Shown in pieces: positions 48,901-58,558 of a DNA stretch of 64,000 bases. A model generated the notes under the pieces. It made no database searches, was not told the DNA's origin, and saw only the letters and a program-made list of their open reading frames with translations. The stretch is from positions 143,452 through 207,451 of the forward strand of contig CAVSAJ010000004.1 of the NCBI GenBank assembly GCA_963725895.1. The letters are read 5' to 3'. This DNA is from Bog-473 sp963725895. Lineage in GTDB: Bacteria > Actinomycetota > Acidimicrobiia > Acidimicrobiales > RAAP-2. Positions within the stretch are counted from its first letter, which is position 1; every line of letters starts with the position of its first letter. Both the position numbers and the translations under genes were made by a program.

Positions 48901-50314
48901 TTAGTGGAACTTGGGCGGGTCGCCCGGTGGCACCAGGATCGTCTCGACGACATTGCCGACGTAGAACGGCGATTCGGTTATCGACTCCACGCAAGGGGCC
49001 ACGGCGGGGTTGTTTTCTTGGGGAAACGAGGAGGTGCACGGGGGCAACAGACCGGTTGTCACCGTCTGGCCGTAGAGGTCTACGAACGGCGTTTGTGCTT
49101 GGTAGCAGACCGCAAAGGGGACCCACCACTTGCCACCGACACTGTTGTTGGCGAAAGTCACCGTGAAGACGATGTTGGCGTCCAGTCCGACGGCGTCGTA
49201 CGTGGTTACTTCAGGCGCGTGTCGGAATCGGTCGCCGCAGTCGGGCGCGGTGTTGGCCGGGTCGACAGTGGTGAGGATGGTGCCCGTCGTCGATGTCGAG
49301 TCGAGCTGCACGGTCTCAGACGGTGTGGTGACAGTGCCCGAGCACCCCGATCCGGTGCAAGTGGTCATGCCAACGCCATCGGCCACGGTGACCGAGTCCG
49401 AGATGGACGCCGACCCTCCGGCAATGGAGGAGATGCTGACCCCGACGGTGTAGGTTCCGTCGTTGGCATAGGAGTGGGTTCCGCTCACCGTGTACGTCGA
49501 GCCCGACTGGGTGATTGTCCCCGTGCTGGTGGTGGTATCACCCCACGAGATGGTCGCGGCTGAAGTTGGTGACGGGAGCAGCCGGGTTGCTGTCGGTGAA
49601 TGTGGCCACCGGGTATGGCGGGGGGGTCGTCCCGATGGTCTGCGGGGCGATCGTCGCCGAACTCGCCGTAATGACATCGGGCACAGCGGTGAGGGACACG
49701 TTGTCGAGCGTCGGTCCCTGATTCATGTCACCCGGGGTGGCGTCGTCGAACTCGATCTTGCTGCTGGTCGAGGTCGGGGATGCAGTGAAGGTGACGGTGT
49801 TGTATACCCAGTTGAGGGGACGGCCAACGCCAACCGCCTGCACCGTGTCGACGGCCGTCCCATCCACGCTTATGTCCATGGTGTGGCTCATGCCTGGTTT
49901 CTGGTCCCCATTGACGGCCGACCAGAAGGACAGTGTGTACGTCTCGCCGGGCGTGGTCGCCACGTCCTGATAGATCCCGCCCGGGACGCCGGTCGACCCG
50001 GCCAGGTCGATGGAGTACCTCCCGCGCTCGGCGTTCCAGTAGTGCTTTGACACCACGTCCACGCTGCCGCCGCTGCCGTACATCGACGGGGTGACCACCG
50101 TCCAGTCGCTGATGGTCGAAGAATTACCGGCCCGCACGGTCAGGATGGTGGATGTCGCCGGGCTGACGCTTCCGAACTTCCCGTTCTGGATCAGATTGAC
50201 GGGAGCGGCGCCCGTCGTTGCCGCTACAACCGACAGCCCGACGGCGATCGTGGTTCCCATAAGGGCCAGCGCCATGACACCGACCCCGAGTCTGCGACTA
50301 AGGATCTTCTTCAT
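48901..50314 (-). pseudogene. Secreted DUF642/choice-of-anchor C-type protein, one frameshift
   Basis: ATG 50314 gives a signal peptide (LGVGVMALALMGTTIAVGLS) and then NLIQNGKFGS, STISDWTVV, YWNAERGRYSIDLAGSTGVP and GGIYQDVATTPGETYTLSFW, the pattern of DUF642/choice-of-anchor C domains, which bind carbohydrate. Near 49560 the frame breaks; the continuation is a PKD-like domain (TISWGDTTTSTGTITQSGST, VSGTHSYANDGTYTVGVSIS) and a C-terminal domain ending PPGDPPKFH. The two frames join at FTDSNPAAPVTNFS. It is probably an exported surface or secreted protein. Confidence 0.7.
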
Positions 50315-50955
50315 AGCAACGACCGTAGCAGTCCTCCGCTGCGCCGGCCCGATTCGATGAGTTTGCTTGTACTTCCAGGTGGGTTGCAGGGAGGACAGTC
50401 GGGGTTTCGCGTGTCAAGCGACGGCAAGCGGGCATGGTTCCACCATGTACGTGACGATGGGTTCGTCGAGGATCGTGGCGCGGGTGGTTCACCTGTCCGC
50501 GGGAAAGTCGGACAAGGTATGTTCGCCTGGCAACGGCTCGAGCCGGCGACCGCCCATTGTCACCGTCCACGGACCTGCGCAGGACCCACTTGCAGAAGGC
50601 TTGCGGTCAGAATCACTCGACGTCCCAGCCAATCGAGATGGGAGTGAGCCCCACGGTGTTCCAGCGGAGCTTCTCTTGTCTCTCGAAGATCTCCTTGGAG
50701 ACAATGAGAGCGTGTGCTCTGCATCACCACTCCCGTTGTCGTTCCATGGAGCACTTCGTCATGCAGCTCCAGCATTTTCGAGTCGAGTCGCGTCAGCGGG
50801 GCGCGCGGCTTTACGTCAGAGATAACGAGGGGCGAGCGAGAAGCGAGGCTGCCACTTCTGCAGTATCTGGGCCATTCCCAGATCGATTCTGGTGAGAAGG
50901 TCGTGTGCTGCAGGGCCCTTCGAGGCCGTGCCTAAAGCCCACTACGCTCAGCGCT
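50315..50955. other. 641-base gap without a supported gene
   Basis: Frames of up to 150 codons exist on both strands but none shows a recognisable domain or a credible start. Composition is less GC-rich than the chromosome average of this window. The 3' end probably holds the promoter of the methyltransferase gene. Confidence 0.4.
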
Positions 50956-51561
50956 ATGCGCCGCATCAGAAGACCCACGTCGGGCACACCTCGCGCTGGC
51001 TTGCTTGCTCGGCTACCAAAGGGTGGCGTCGGTGCCGAGATTGGTTCGTGGAAAGGGAACTTCGCGGCAAGGATTCTTGAGGTCGCCCGTCCGACTCGCC
51101 TCTTTCTTATTGATCCCTGGGAGCACCGCACAGAGGAGGAATACCAGCACGCAATGTACGGGGGCGATCGTCCGGGTGGGCAGCCAGGGATGGAAGCTAT
51201 TTACCAGAGTGTCCTAGAACGCTTCCAGGGCCAGATTGAGGCTGAACAGGTTGTCGTCCTCCGTATGGCGTCAATGAGAGCAGCCAGCGAGTTTGAGGAT
51301 GGCAGTCTCGACTTCGTGTATATAGACGGGGACCATACGTACGAATCTGTCAAACAAGACCTCGACTTGTACGAGCGTATTGTGAAGCCAGGTGGAGTAC
51401 TCACGGGGGACGACTATGGAGATCCGGGATGGTGGGACAACGGAGTGACGAAGGCAGTCGACGAGTTCGCCGCCTCGGGTCCCGGTAGGACGCCCGAGAT
51501 CATTGGCAACCAGTTCCTCATCAAGAGGCCTCGCGAACACCGAAAGTGGTGGCGCTTCTAG
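50956..51561 (+). CDS. Class I SAM-dependent methyltransferase
   Basis: The 201-residue protein from ATG 50956 has the methyltransferase_24-type pattern: GGVGAEIGSWKGNFAARIL (SAM-binding loop), RLFLIDPWEHRTEEEYQHAM, and FVYIDGDHTYESVKQDLDLY followed by VLTGDDYGDPGWWD. This group often modifies sugars or small metabolites in surface polysaccharide or secondary-metabolite pathways. A start at 50905 is possible. The gene is clearly less GC-rich than the chromosomal core, which suggests transfer. Confidence 0.75.
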   Translation: MRRIRRPTSGTPRAGLLARLPKGGVGAEIGSWKGNFAARILEVARPTRLFLIDPWEHRTEEEYQHAMYGGDRPGGQPGMEAIYQSVLERFQGQIEAEQVVVLRMASMRAASEFEDGSLDFVYIDGDHTYESVKQDLDLYERIVKPGGVLTGDDYGDPGWWDNGVTKAVDEFAASGPGRTPEIIGNQFLIKRPREHRKWWRF

Positions 51562-51659
51562 AGCTTCTCGGACTTCGTCCGGGGCACAGAGTTCCGTCGG
51601 TTTCGACGTACTGCCAATATTCAGAATCCGCCTCTGGCGGACATCGAAAGGGCGGACTC

Positions 51660-52773
51660 TTGTTGATCCGACGATTCATCGCTGGGTTCATTCTGTTGAT
51701 GTGCCTTCTTGTGTCGTCATCGGCGGCTGGGGCAGCGACCCCGACCGTGGAGTATTGGGGGGGGAAATTCCGCACACACACCACAGGTCGCGGCGATTCC
51801 GGGCACAGTGGTGCAGGTCGCCACCATCGACAACGACCGGTACGCTCTGACCTCAGCCGGGACAGTGCGGGCGTGGGGTGGCAACAAGTACGGCCAGCTG
51901 GGAACCGGGACAACCGGGAAAGGCACCAACGCGCCACAGCAGGTGCACTTCCGAGACCGGGTGCGGATCGCCTTCCTCGCGAACACTGCACCTAACTGGA
52001 CCGCTATCGCCGTCGACACGACGGGGCAAGCATGGGGCTGGGGTTGGAACGGTAACGGCCAACTCTGCACAGGTGAGACAAGCGTGCACGATACGCCCGT
52101 AGAGGTCCCGCTCACTCACGTCACCGCCATCGCGGGGGCTGGGGACCACTCCTTAATTGCTCGGACGGCACGCTCTACGCCTGCGGTGCGAATGGAGGAG
52201 GTGACCTCGGCATAGGCAGCACCACGGCGCACTATTCGCCCGTCACCGTTGCACTTTCGGGGGTCACGTCGGTCTACGCGTCCTGGGAGAAATCCGCCGC
52301 GCTGGTCGGCAGCACGCTGTACGAATGGGGCTACAACAAGTACGGCGACGTGGGCAACGGTGCGATAACCGACGCCTGGCGACCTCAGCTCGTGAGCCTT
52401 CCGCAGCCTGTCTCGCACGTGGCGCTCGGAGGTGACGAGAACTACGACGGACAAACACTCGCCCTGCTGTCGAACGGCTCGCTGTGGGCGTGGGGGTGCC
52501 GACCAGTCCGGTCAGCTCGGTGACGGCGGTGACGGCTACGTGGTCTCGCCGAAAGAGATCTCCACGCCCGTTCCCTACGTACAGATCGAGTCCTCGGGCC
52601 GCACGTCCTTCGGCATCGACGCGAACGGCAAATTGTGGGGCTGGGGGAACAGTCTCCGATACGAGCTTGGCAACGGCACGAGGGTCGACGATCCCACTCC
52701 TTCCGTGAACCTCTCGGGTGCGACCGCTCTTTCCGGCACGGCGACCACCGAGGATGCACTGGTCCAGGGTTGA
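51660..52773 (+). pseudogene. Secreted RCC1-repeat protein, about three frameshifts
   Basis: TTG 51660 (AAAGGG nine bases upstream) begins a signal peptide (LLIRRFIAGFILLMCLLVSS, cleavage near AAGAAT). The mature part has RCC1 repeats: RAWGGNKYGQLGTGTTG, QAWGWGWNGNGQLCTGETS, LYEWGYNKYGDVGNGAITD and KLWGWGNSLRYELGNGTRV. Shifts are needed at the run of eight G near 51756-51765, near 52158 and near 52493 (ggggtgccgacc, one extra C). RCC1 propellers bind proteins or nucleotides; a secreted one is likely a surface or adhesion protein. The homopolymer positions make sequence error plausible. Confidence 0.7.
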
Positions 52774-52778
52774 AGGTG

Positions 52779-52812
52779 TCAGGCATGTCTCAGGCATGTG
52801 TGTCAGGCATGT
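52779..52812. repeat. Three copies of TCAGGCATGT
   Basis: TCAGGCATGT occurs at 52779-52788, 52790-52799 and 52803-52812, just after the RCC1 gene and immediately before the 15-base array. Confidence 0.8.
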
Positions 52813-52892
52813 GCTGTGCAGACCTGTGCTGTGCAGACCTGTGCTGTGCAGACCTGTGCTGTGCAGACCTGTGCTGTGCAGACCTGTGCTGG
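52810..52892. repeat. 15-base tandem repeat, five full copies plus a partial
   Basis: The unit TGTGCTGTGCAGACC is repeated exactly five times at 52810-52884, then breaks off after about eight bases. The array lies between the broken RCC1 gene and the left attachment site. On the minus strand it would read as repeated STGLH or TAQVC in open frames, but no gene is supported. Exact copies imply recent expansion. Confidence 0.95.
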
Positions 52893-52953
52893 GCGATGAT
52901 CCGGAGCTTGTCGCCCTTCTTCGGCCACATCCGTTGCCGACCTCGAAATTATC

Positions 52954-52993
52954 GGTGGGGCTAGCTGGAATCGAACCAGCGACCTCGCCATTA
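52954..52993. repeat. Left attachment site: tRNA-Ile 3'-end direct repeat (copy 1)
   Basis: The 33 bases at 52954-52986 are identical to 63959-63991. After two mismatches both continue CATTATC. On the minus strand this is the 3' half of a tRNA-Ile: T-arm GCTGGTTCGATTCCAGC, acceptor strand TAGCCCC and discriminator A. Beyond the anticodon loop copy 1 does not continue as a tRNA, so it is a displaced attachment site and not a gene. It marks the left end of the integrated element. Confidence 0.9.
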
Positions 52994-53138
52994 TCAGGAA
53001 AGATCAGCCGGTCAGCATGGAACCGGATGACCAGAATGACCAGGTCACCGGTTTTGGGCGCGCATGATGACACAGCATGATTCGGATCGGCGCGCGCGAT
53101 AAACGCGCGATGAAACGCTCGAAGGCGCCACCCACAGA

Positions 53139-54410
53139 TCAAGCTCCGAACAGAACGGCGGGGATGACGGCGATGCCGTCGGGGCGACGGTACGCGTGGG
53201 CACCCGCCGTGATGACGGCGGCGTCGAGGAGGTCGTTGCCCAATTGCTCGCGCAGCCAAAGGAGGTGACGTACGTCGGCCGGTCCTGGGACGCCGTCGAG
53301 CTTCACCTCGAGCGCCACGACACGTTGGTCGTGGCGCTGAATGATGAGGTCGACCTCATGGTCCCCATCTCGGGTCCGCAGGTGGTGCACGGTGGCCTCG
53401 CTCGCCTGGGCATAGACCCGTGACACTCAAGGTCACGAGCGACTCGAACAGCGCCCCGAGGAGCGTCCCGTCGCGGGGGATATCGGGCCCGGCGCTCTGG
53501 CCCCGCAAGAGGGCACCGGCGTCGATGCCGACGAGGTGGGCGGCCAGAGCGGGGTCGGCGAGGTGGTGCTTTGGGGCTTGGGTGAGCCGGCGCAAGTGGT
53601 TCCGGTTCGGTACCCATCCAGGGACCGGGTCGAGCAGCCACAGCTGGGAGAGGACGTCTCGATACGCGGTCGTCGTGGTCTTGGCGGGTTTGGTGGTCTC
53701 CCCGGCCGTGGCTGCATCGAGGAGTGAGTTGTAACTGGTTGTCGTCGCGGTGGCCGCGGCGTACGCGGACAACCAGGCGTGCAACGTGGCGGGACGGCGC
53801 ACCCGCAGGCCCTGCTCGGGGAAATCGCGTTCGACCACACGGGCGAGGTAGCTCTCGATCTGGGCGCGCCGTGCTCGCTCCGCCAGCGGCCGGATACCGG
53901 GGAACCCCGACGCCAGGATCTCCTCGACGTAGTCGCGCAGGCCATGTCGCTGTTCCCACTGATGGCCGGTCGCTCGCCGGCGAGCATGGCGCCCAGTCCG
54001 ACGGCTGGCTCGGCCAGGCCGCGCTCGGCCAGGCTGAGGGGGCGCATGCGAACTCGGACGATGCGTCCCGCCCCCGAGTGCGCGGGCTCCTCGGTGGGCT
54101 CGGCGCTGCCGGTGAGGAGGAACCGCCCCGGTGGAGCCCCGGCGTCGACTCGGCGCCGGACGACGTCCCAGATGGGCGGGTGGCGCTGCCACTCGTCGAT
54201 GAGCACCGTGCCGTCGGCGACGTCGATCATCGAGGGATCGGCGATGAGGACCTCGCGTTGCCCCGGGTCGTCGAGTTCAAAGACGGTGTCCGCTCGCCGG
54301 GCCGCCGTCGCCGTCTTGCCGACACCCCGGGCGCCCTCGAGGGCGAGGGCCGGCAGATCTCCCATCAGGGTGTCGAGTTCGGCGTCAGCGATGCGGCGTT
54401 GGTACTCCAC
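53139..54410 (-). pseudogene. DUF4143-type AAA ATPase, two frameshifts
   Basis: The family joins an AAA_14 ATPase to a DUF4143 nuclease-like end and is of unknown physiological role. GTG 54410 starts EYQRRIADAELDTLMGDLPA; Walker A is ALEGARGVGKTATA, Walker B VLIDEWQRHPPIWD, then RFLLTGSAEPTEEP. A break near 53965 leads into HGLRDYVEEILASGFPGIRP, SYLARVVERDFPEQGLRVRR and a C-terminal region; a second break near 53425 leads to TRDGDHEVDLIIQ and VALEVKLDG, a PD-(D/E)xK-like core. The three pieces are collinear and full length. Four 23-bp repeats lie directly upstream of its start. Confidence 0.72.
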
Positions 54411-54420
54411 GCCTCGTACT

Positions 54421-54512
54421 CTACCATTTGCCGGACTTCTACACTACCGTTTGTCGAAACCCCAAGCTATCATTTGCCACTTATCTACACTCCCGTTTGC
54501 CGGACCTGGCCG
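54421..54512. repeat. Four tandem 23-bp repeats upstream of the ATPase gene
   Basis: Four units of exactly 23 bases run from 54421, 54444, 54467 and 54490. Each has a conserved core, CTACCATTTGCCGGA in the first, with CTACCGTTTGTCGAA, CTATCATTTGCCACT and CTCCCGTTTGCCGGA in the others, followed by a divergent tail. The first unit begins 11 bases upstream of the ATPase GTG start. The exact spacing suggests binding sites placed about two helical turns apart, either an operator for the ATPase or an iteron. Confidence 0.9.
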
Positions 54513-55142
54513 GGTCAACGACGGCGGTTCCCATGAGGTTCCAGCAGACCAGTGGACCTCGATGGCACCCGACCGTCATCTGCCAGCGCTCGGTCGCCGT
54601 GCCGTTCGAGAAGGGGCCCGAGGCGGGTGGTGAGGTGCTGGGGCTGGCTGTAGGCGACGGCCTGGCCGAGGGGGGCCCGCAACGGCGCAGTTCGGCCTCG
54701 ACGAGGCGCTTCCATTCAGTGATCTCCGCCCCATGACGCGCCACCCAGCCCCGTGCCCCAGCGCTTGAATCTCACCGAGAGCGAATGGGGACCCCGGCGA
54801 ACGAGCACGCCAGGTCAGAGACTCGGCGGACGATGGCGAACGACCCGGATGGACCTGAACGCCGCATAAACGCGCCATGGCGCTGACGTTATTGTCACCA
54901 GGGAGGTGGCGCCGGGACCGAGCGGGGAACAGATCTGCGGTCGTCGAATCCGTGCTCGCGACTGTGCTTGCCGGGGAGCGGCACTATCTGACGGTCCTGT
55001 CTGCCAGTCCCCTCCGCACGTTTCCGGGCGACGTCGTAGCCCCAACGGCAACCTTGCGGGACACGCCTCAGATGACCGCCTGCCCTAGCCCCGTACGGTA
55101 CGGCATGTCACAACGGGGGCAGGGGGTCCGTGCCCGCCCGTG
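54513..55142. other. 630-base gap without a resolved gene
   Basis: On the minus strand two adjacent frames carry protein-like pieces (EITEWKRLVEAELRRC at about 54650-54730 and LTTRLGPLLERHGDRALADD near 54580-54650) that could be one frameshifted gene of unknown type. Nothing else is convincing. Elements of a gene may be lost here. Confidence 0.4.
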
Positions 55143-55360
55143 TTAGCTCAATGCCGTTGCATTGATGATGATTCCGCCCACGACGCCACAGAGCGCCCGA
55201 TGATTCGGTACGCCCAAACAGGACCCGAATAGAACCTGGCTTGGAGGTTTCTGAACCCGGTTGCAGCGCCCCAAATGTCCCCAACCAGGATTGTCCCCAG
55301 GGCGAGCAACAGGATTCCCAAGAGAACCGAACCCGTCCCGTGGTTTGCTGTGGCCAGCAT
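55143..55360 (-). pseudogene. Small two-segment membrane protein, probably one frameshift
   Basis: One minus-strand frame reads MLATANHGTGSVLLGILLLA and continues through a membrane segment to ARFYSGPVWAYRIIGRSVA. A shift near 55198 leads to LCGVVGGIIINATALS, a second hydrophobic segment. The joined sequence has the usual shape of a small two-segment actinobacterial membrane protein, but I do not know its function. It resembles in shape the protein at 59745-59984. Confidence 0.5.
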
Positions 55361-55573
55361 TACCGCTCATCCCCCATGTTCTGCACCTCGGCCACTTCAA
55401 GCCGCATCCTAAGCAACCTGACTATCCCCGACCGCCGGTTACACGGGTGAGCCATGCACGGGCCGGTTCCGGCTATTCGACGCCCTTCGATAAGGACAAA
55501 TCCGTGTGGGACCTGTCTGCTGTGCGTCTGGGTGACCGCCTTTCAAACTGCGACTTGCCAACGGCGTTACGCG

Positions 55574-56810
55574 TCACGAGACGGGAAGGGCGATGGTCGT
55601 GGCGTCAGCCGGCAGCTCCTCGGAATCCACATCGCGCGCGAGGTCCAATACCGTCGGCCCGATGCGGTCGGCGATCGGCTGAAGCTGGGCCAAGTCGAAG
55701 CGGTATGCCCGCGCCGCGTTCAAACCCAGCATGAGAGAGACCTCATCGGGCCGCGACGTCGTGGAAGACGTGACGGAGCACGAATCGGGTGTAGGGGAAA
55801 GTCCCTTCGGCGTGCGGGTAGTCGGATCCCCACATGAGCCGATCTATCCCGGTGGCATGCCGGGTCTGGCTATCTCTCCGGCTGAGAAAGCTCGCACCTA
55901 TGTAGCACTGGCGCGCCCAGTACTCGCTGGGCCGCAGCCTCATGCTGTCGCGGATCATGCCGCCAAAGATGCCTTCGACCGCCCCTGGCCTGGCATTGAC
56001 AATGCGGTCGTACATGAAGTCCAGCTCGCTGAGGGTACCTGGCACCCATGAGTTACCGGTCTCGGTCATCACGAACGTGAGGTCGGGATGGCGTTCGAAC
56101 ACGCCGCTAAAGATCAGCCGCACGAGTGGCCGTTGGCAGTACCAGCCAAACTCGAGGAACATCATCACAAGCGATGTGTCGATATCGCCGTAGGTCGTCG
56201 GGCCACCACCTCCGCCGTGGCTGTTGACCACCACACCTAAGTCCTCGCACACCTCCCAGAGGGGCTCATACAACGGTGAGTGCAGCTGCGGGGTCGTTTC
56301 GTCGACCGGGGGGTTCGGCAGCATGATCCCGCCGAATAGGCCGGGCTGTCGGGCAATCCAGCGCACTTCTTCGACGGCCCGCTCGACGTCATCGAGAAAG
56401 ATCTGGGCGATCCCGGCGCGACGGCCAGGGCGCCGGGAGCAGAAGTCGGCCAGCCATCGGTTGTGGGCGCTGATCCCGGCCCAGCGGAACCGCAATTCCT
56501 CGGCGTCTCTCGGCGCGGGCGGGTTGAAGATTATGCCCGAGGGATAGAAGGGCGGGATCGTGTTGGGAAACAGAACTTCTGCCACGACGCCGTCGCCCTC
56601 GACGTCCTTCTGGCGCAGCGCATCATCGAAGTTGCGCTGATACTCGAGCGATTCGGTGTCCTGCAGGTCAGCGAAAGGATTCGAGTACGCCTTCCGCCAG
56701 TCGTCAAAGTCGTCGCGAAACGAAGGGTCGAGGTATTCGCGATATGTATCCATGGACGCCCCTGCGTGGCCATCAGCCGAGATCACGACGTAGTGATCAG
56801 AATCTTCCAT
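55574..56810 (-). pseudogene. Amidohydrolase-2 family protein, one frameshift near the C-terminus
   Basis: The frame from ATG 56810 has VVISADGHAGASMDTYREYL (metal HxxxxM-type start of the family), VFFPNTIPPFYPSG-like AEVLFPNTIPPFYPSG, VVNSHGGGGGPTTYGDIDTS and MWGSDYPHAEGTFPYTR with the catalytic aspartate. It stops at 55743 after HVFHDVAAR, too early. One base further the same strand continues DEVSLMLGLNAARAYRFDLA and QLQPIADRIGPTVLDLARDV, the normal end of this family, to a TGA at 55574-55576. So the true gene is about 410 residues and is frameshifted near 55745. It is related to 25171-26340 but not a close copy. Confidence 0.78.
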
Positions 56811-56956
56811 GGCTTCTCCTGCCTCCCTCGACTGAAGTGAGTCGATCGAGCCCAGTGAATAGCCGCGATCCTACGCTTGCGGAGGAGCTTCTGTATCTTC
56901 GTCCACAACTTCGCCACTCCCAAGGCGAGTCTCAGCAGGGAAGGAATGCCCGAAAG

Positions 56957-57553
56957 ATGACCCCGCTAGTTCGCAGGGCGACTCGCAGCGATATCAAACC
57001 TGCTGGAGACGTGTTGGCGGCTGCCATGGCCACCGATCCGATCGCGTGCTGGATCCTCGGCAAGGAGGTGGACGTGGAGCGACGGCTACGCCTGGTGTTC
57101 CGCGGCCTGATCCGCGTAGCCACGCGTGCTTCCGACCATGAGGTCCACCTCACCGACGACGGGTGGACGGTCGGGTTGTGGCACGGTGTCGGCAGATGGG
57201 ACTTGCAACCAATGGACTTGATACGCGTCTTTCCATCTTCCTTACGCTCCGGTTTCCTGAACAAGCGTGGCCTGCAGCTGACCAACGCAATGCACAAGGC
57301 CCATCCCCGCGAGCCGCACTATTACCTTGAGGTGCTGGGGACTAGGCCCGACCGGGAAGGCCGAGGCGGTGGATCGGCGGTGATGGCAGCGATGGCTGAG
57401 CGGTGTGACCGCGAAGGGGTGGCCTCCTACCTCGAGAACTCGAACCCGCGAAATGAACGCTTCTACCGGCGCCACGGTTTCGAGCCGATGCCTGCGTTTG
57501 GCCTACCCGCAGGCTGCCCGCCCCTGGCTCCGATGTGGCGCGAGCCGCACTGA
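56957..57553 (+). CDS. GNAT-family N-acetyltransferase
   Basis: A 198-residue acetyltransferase. The acetyl-CoA loop is in LGTRPDREGRGGGSAVMAAM and the C-terminal YLENSNPRNERFYRRHGFEP is the family end, typical of the GNAT group that acetylates small molecules or peptides. ATG 56957 is preceded by GGAAGGA at a slightly long distance. Substrate unknown. It is divergent from the amidohydrolase gene. Confidence 0.85.
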   Translation: MTPLVRRATRSDIKPAGDVLAAAMATDPIACWILGKEVDVERRLRLVFRGLIRVATRASDHEVHLTDDGWTVGLWHGVGRWDLQPMDLIRVFPSSLRSGFLNKRGLQLTNAMHKAHPREPHYYLEVLGTRPDREGRGGGSAVMAAMAERCDREGVASYLENSNPRNERFYRRHGFEPMPAFGLPAGCPPLAPMWREPH

Positions 57554-57875
57554 GCTGCGAGCGTTCAAACGCCGGCGCGGTCTCCCGAGGTGGAACACCA
57601 GCTCTGGTCTTGTGTTCGAACAAGTGGACTGCCCCTAGCCACACCTAGCGCAGCCTCGCTCCGCTCCGCTCCGCTCGGCCGCAACCAAACGCCACTACAC
57701 GCGCCAGATCGATGCGTGGCGAGGGAAGAGCGCGCGCTACCAAGGATGTTGGTCAGTCGCGGCCAGCCCGACCGAAGGTCACCGCCTCTGTGTCAAGATC
57801 GTCTCGTCGCTCGCACGAGGCGACGCCACCGTTCCTCGGCTTTACCGTCCTCAAGGGGCCAGGGTGAGTTCACTT
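57554..57875. other. 322-base gap without a gene
   Basis: No supported gene. A short pentamer run (CCGCT repeated) occurs near 57655-57680. Frames on the minus strand are interrupted. Confidence 0.4.
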
Positions 57876-57986
57876 CGCCGGTTATACATGTGATCCACTT
57901 CACCGCACACCTCCTGGTCGGGTTTGCACCCGAGGAGGTTCCCCCGGATGCCTATCCCAGGAGGTGGATCACATGTATAACCGGCG
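57876..57986. repeat. Perfect 23-bp inverted repeat with an inner hairpin
   Basis: The left arm 57876-57898 begins CGCCGGTTATACATG and is the exact reverse complement of the right arm 57964-57986, which ends CATGTATAACCGGCG. Between them lie 65 bases with a second hairpin (CCTCCT-ggt-CGGG pairing with CCCG-AGGAGG around a six-base loop). Each arm also has an ATG on its outward strand, the right one preceded by CAGGAGGTGGATCAC. The whole 111-base structure is therefore a nested palindrome; it may be a small mobile element or a rearrangement junction. Confidence 0.9.
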
Positions 57987-58011
57987 TTATTGGGTCACCC
58001 TTCTCCGAGCG

Positions 58012-58512
58012 TCATTGCAATGCTTCGAGCCGGGTTCCAATCTCCGCGCTGAGCAGAACGAAGTAATAGCCGCCGAACTTGTCATTTGTCCGGTCTTCCT
58101 CAGGAACTACGACCGGAAGGAGGGCCTCGTAGTCCTCAGGGATACAGATGAACCCTGGCCTATCTGCGACCTGGTCAGACCGAGCAACCAGCGTGGTTCC
58201 TGCTGGGATTATGCAGGGCGCTCCCGATGTGAACGGCGCCATCCAACTCAGCAACACGTTGGTCTCGATGTCAGTTGACGCGCGAAATCGGTCACCACGC
58301 TTGCCCCTTCGGTTCCTCGCTCATTTGTTCAATGTAGATCCACCGCAAGCCATTGCTCGCTTGGTATTGCTGATCCCAGTCGACGAGGACGAGCGAGGAA
58401 CACCCTGCCCCACTCGTGCCGCAGGGTGCGCCCAGGTCCGACGTTCGGGGTCAGTACGTTGGAGCGGGTTTCCTTGCATCGACCGCCTGAATCCAGGGCA
58501 GAAATGCGACAA
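58012..58512 (-). pseudogene. Unknown soluble protein, frameshifted; clear frame at 58012-58257
   Basis: The downstream frame (GTG 58257 to stop) reads well: FTSGAPCIIPAGTTLVARSD, FICIPEDYEALLPVVV, PEEDRTNDKFGGYYFVLL and ends GTRLEALQ. Upstream on the same strand, in other frames, are RFRASTDIETNVLLSWM and SNGLRWIYIEQMSEEPKG, QAW, which look like the same protein after one or two shifts (near 58300 and near 58410). The family is unknown to me. Composition is lower in GC than the chromosome, in keeping with the element. Confidence 0.5.
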
Positions 58513-58558
58513 TGGCTCGCGATGCTTCGGTTCTTTGAGATGCGGCGCTGAATCAGAT

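Noticed and set aside
52810..52892. CRISPR array or repeat-encoded peptide
   Set aside because: Fifteen-base exact tandem units with no spacers and no supported start codon.
52954..53030. A tRNA gene at the left repeat
   Set aside because: Only the 3' half matches tRNA-Ile; the 5' half is absent, so it is an attachment site.
54421..54512. CRISPR array
   Set aside because: Units are 23 bases with no true spacers, no cas gene is near, and the cores are imperfect.
57876..57986. Integron attC site
   Set aside because: Arms are perfect over 23 bases and the ends do not fit GTTRRRY/RYYYAAC core sites; no integron integrase is present.
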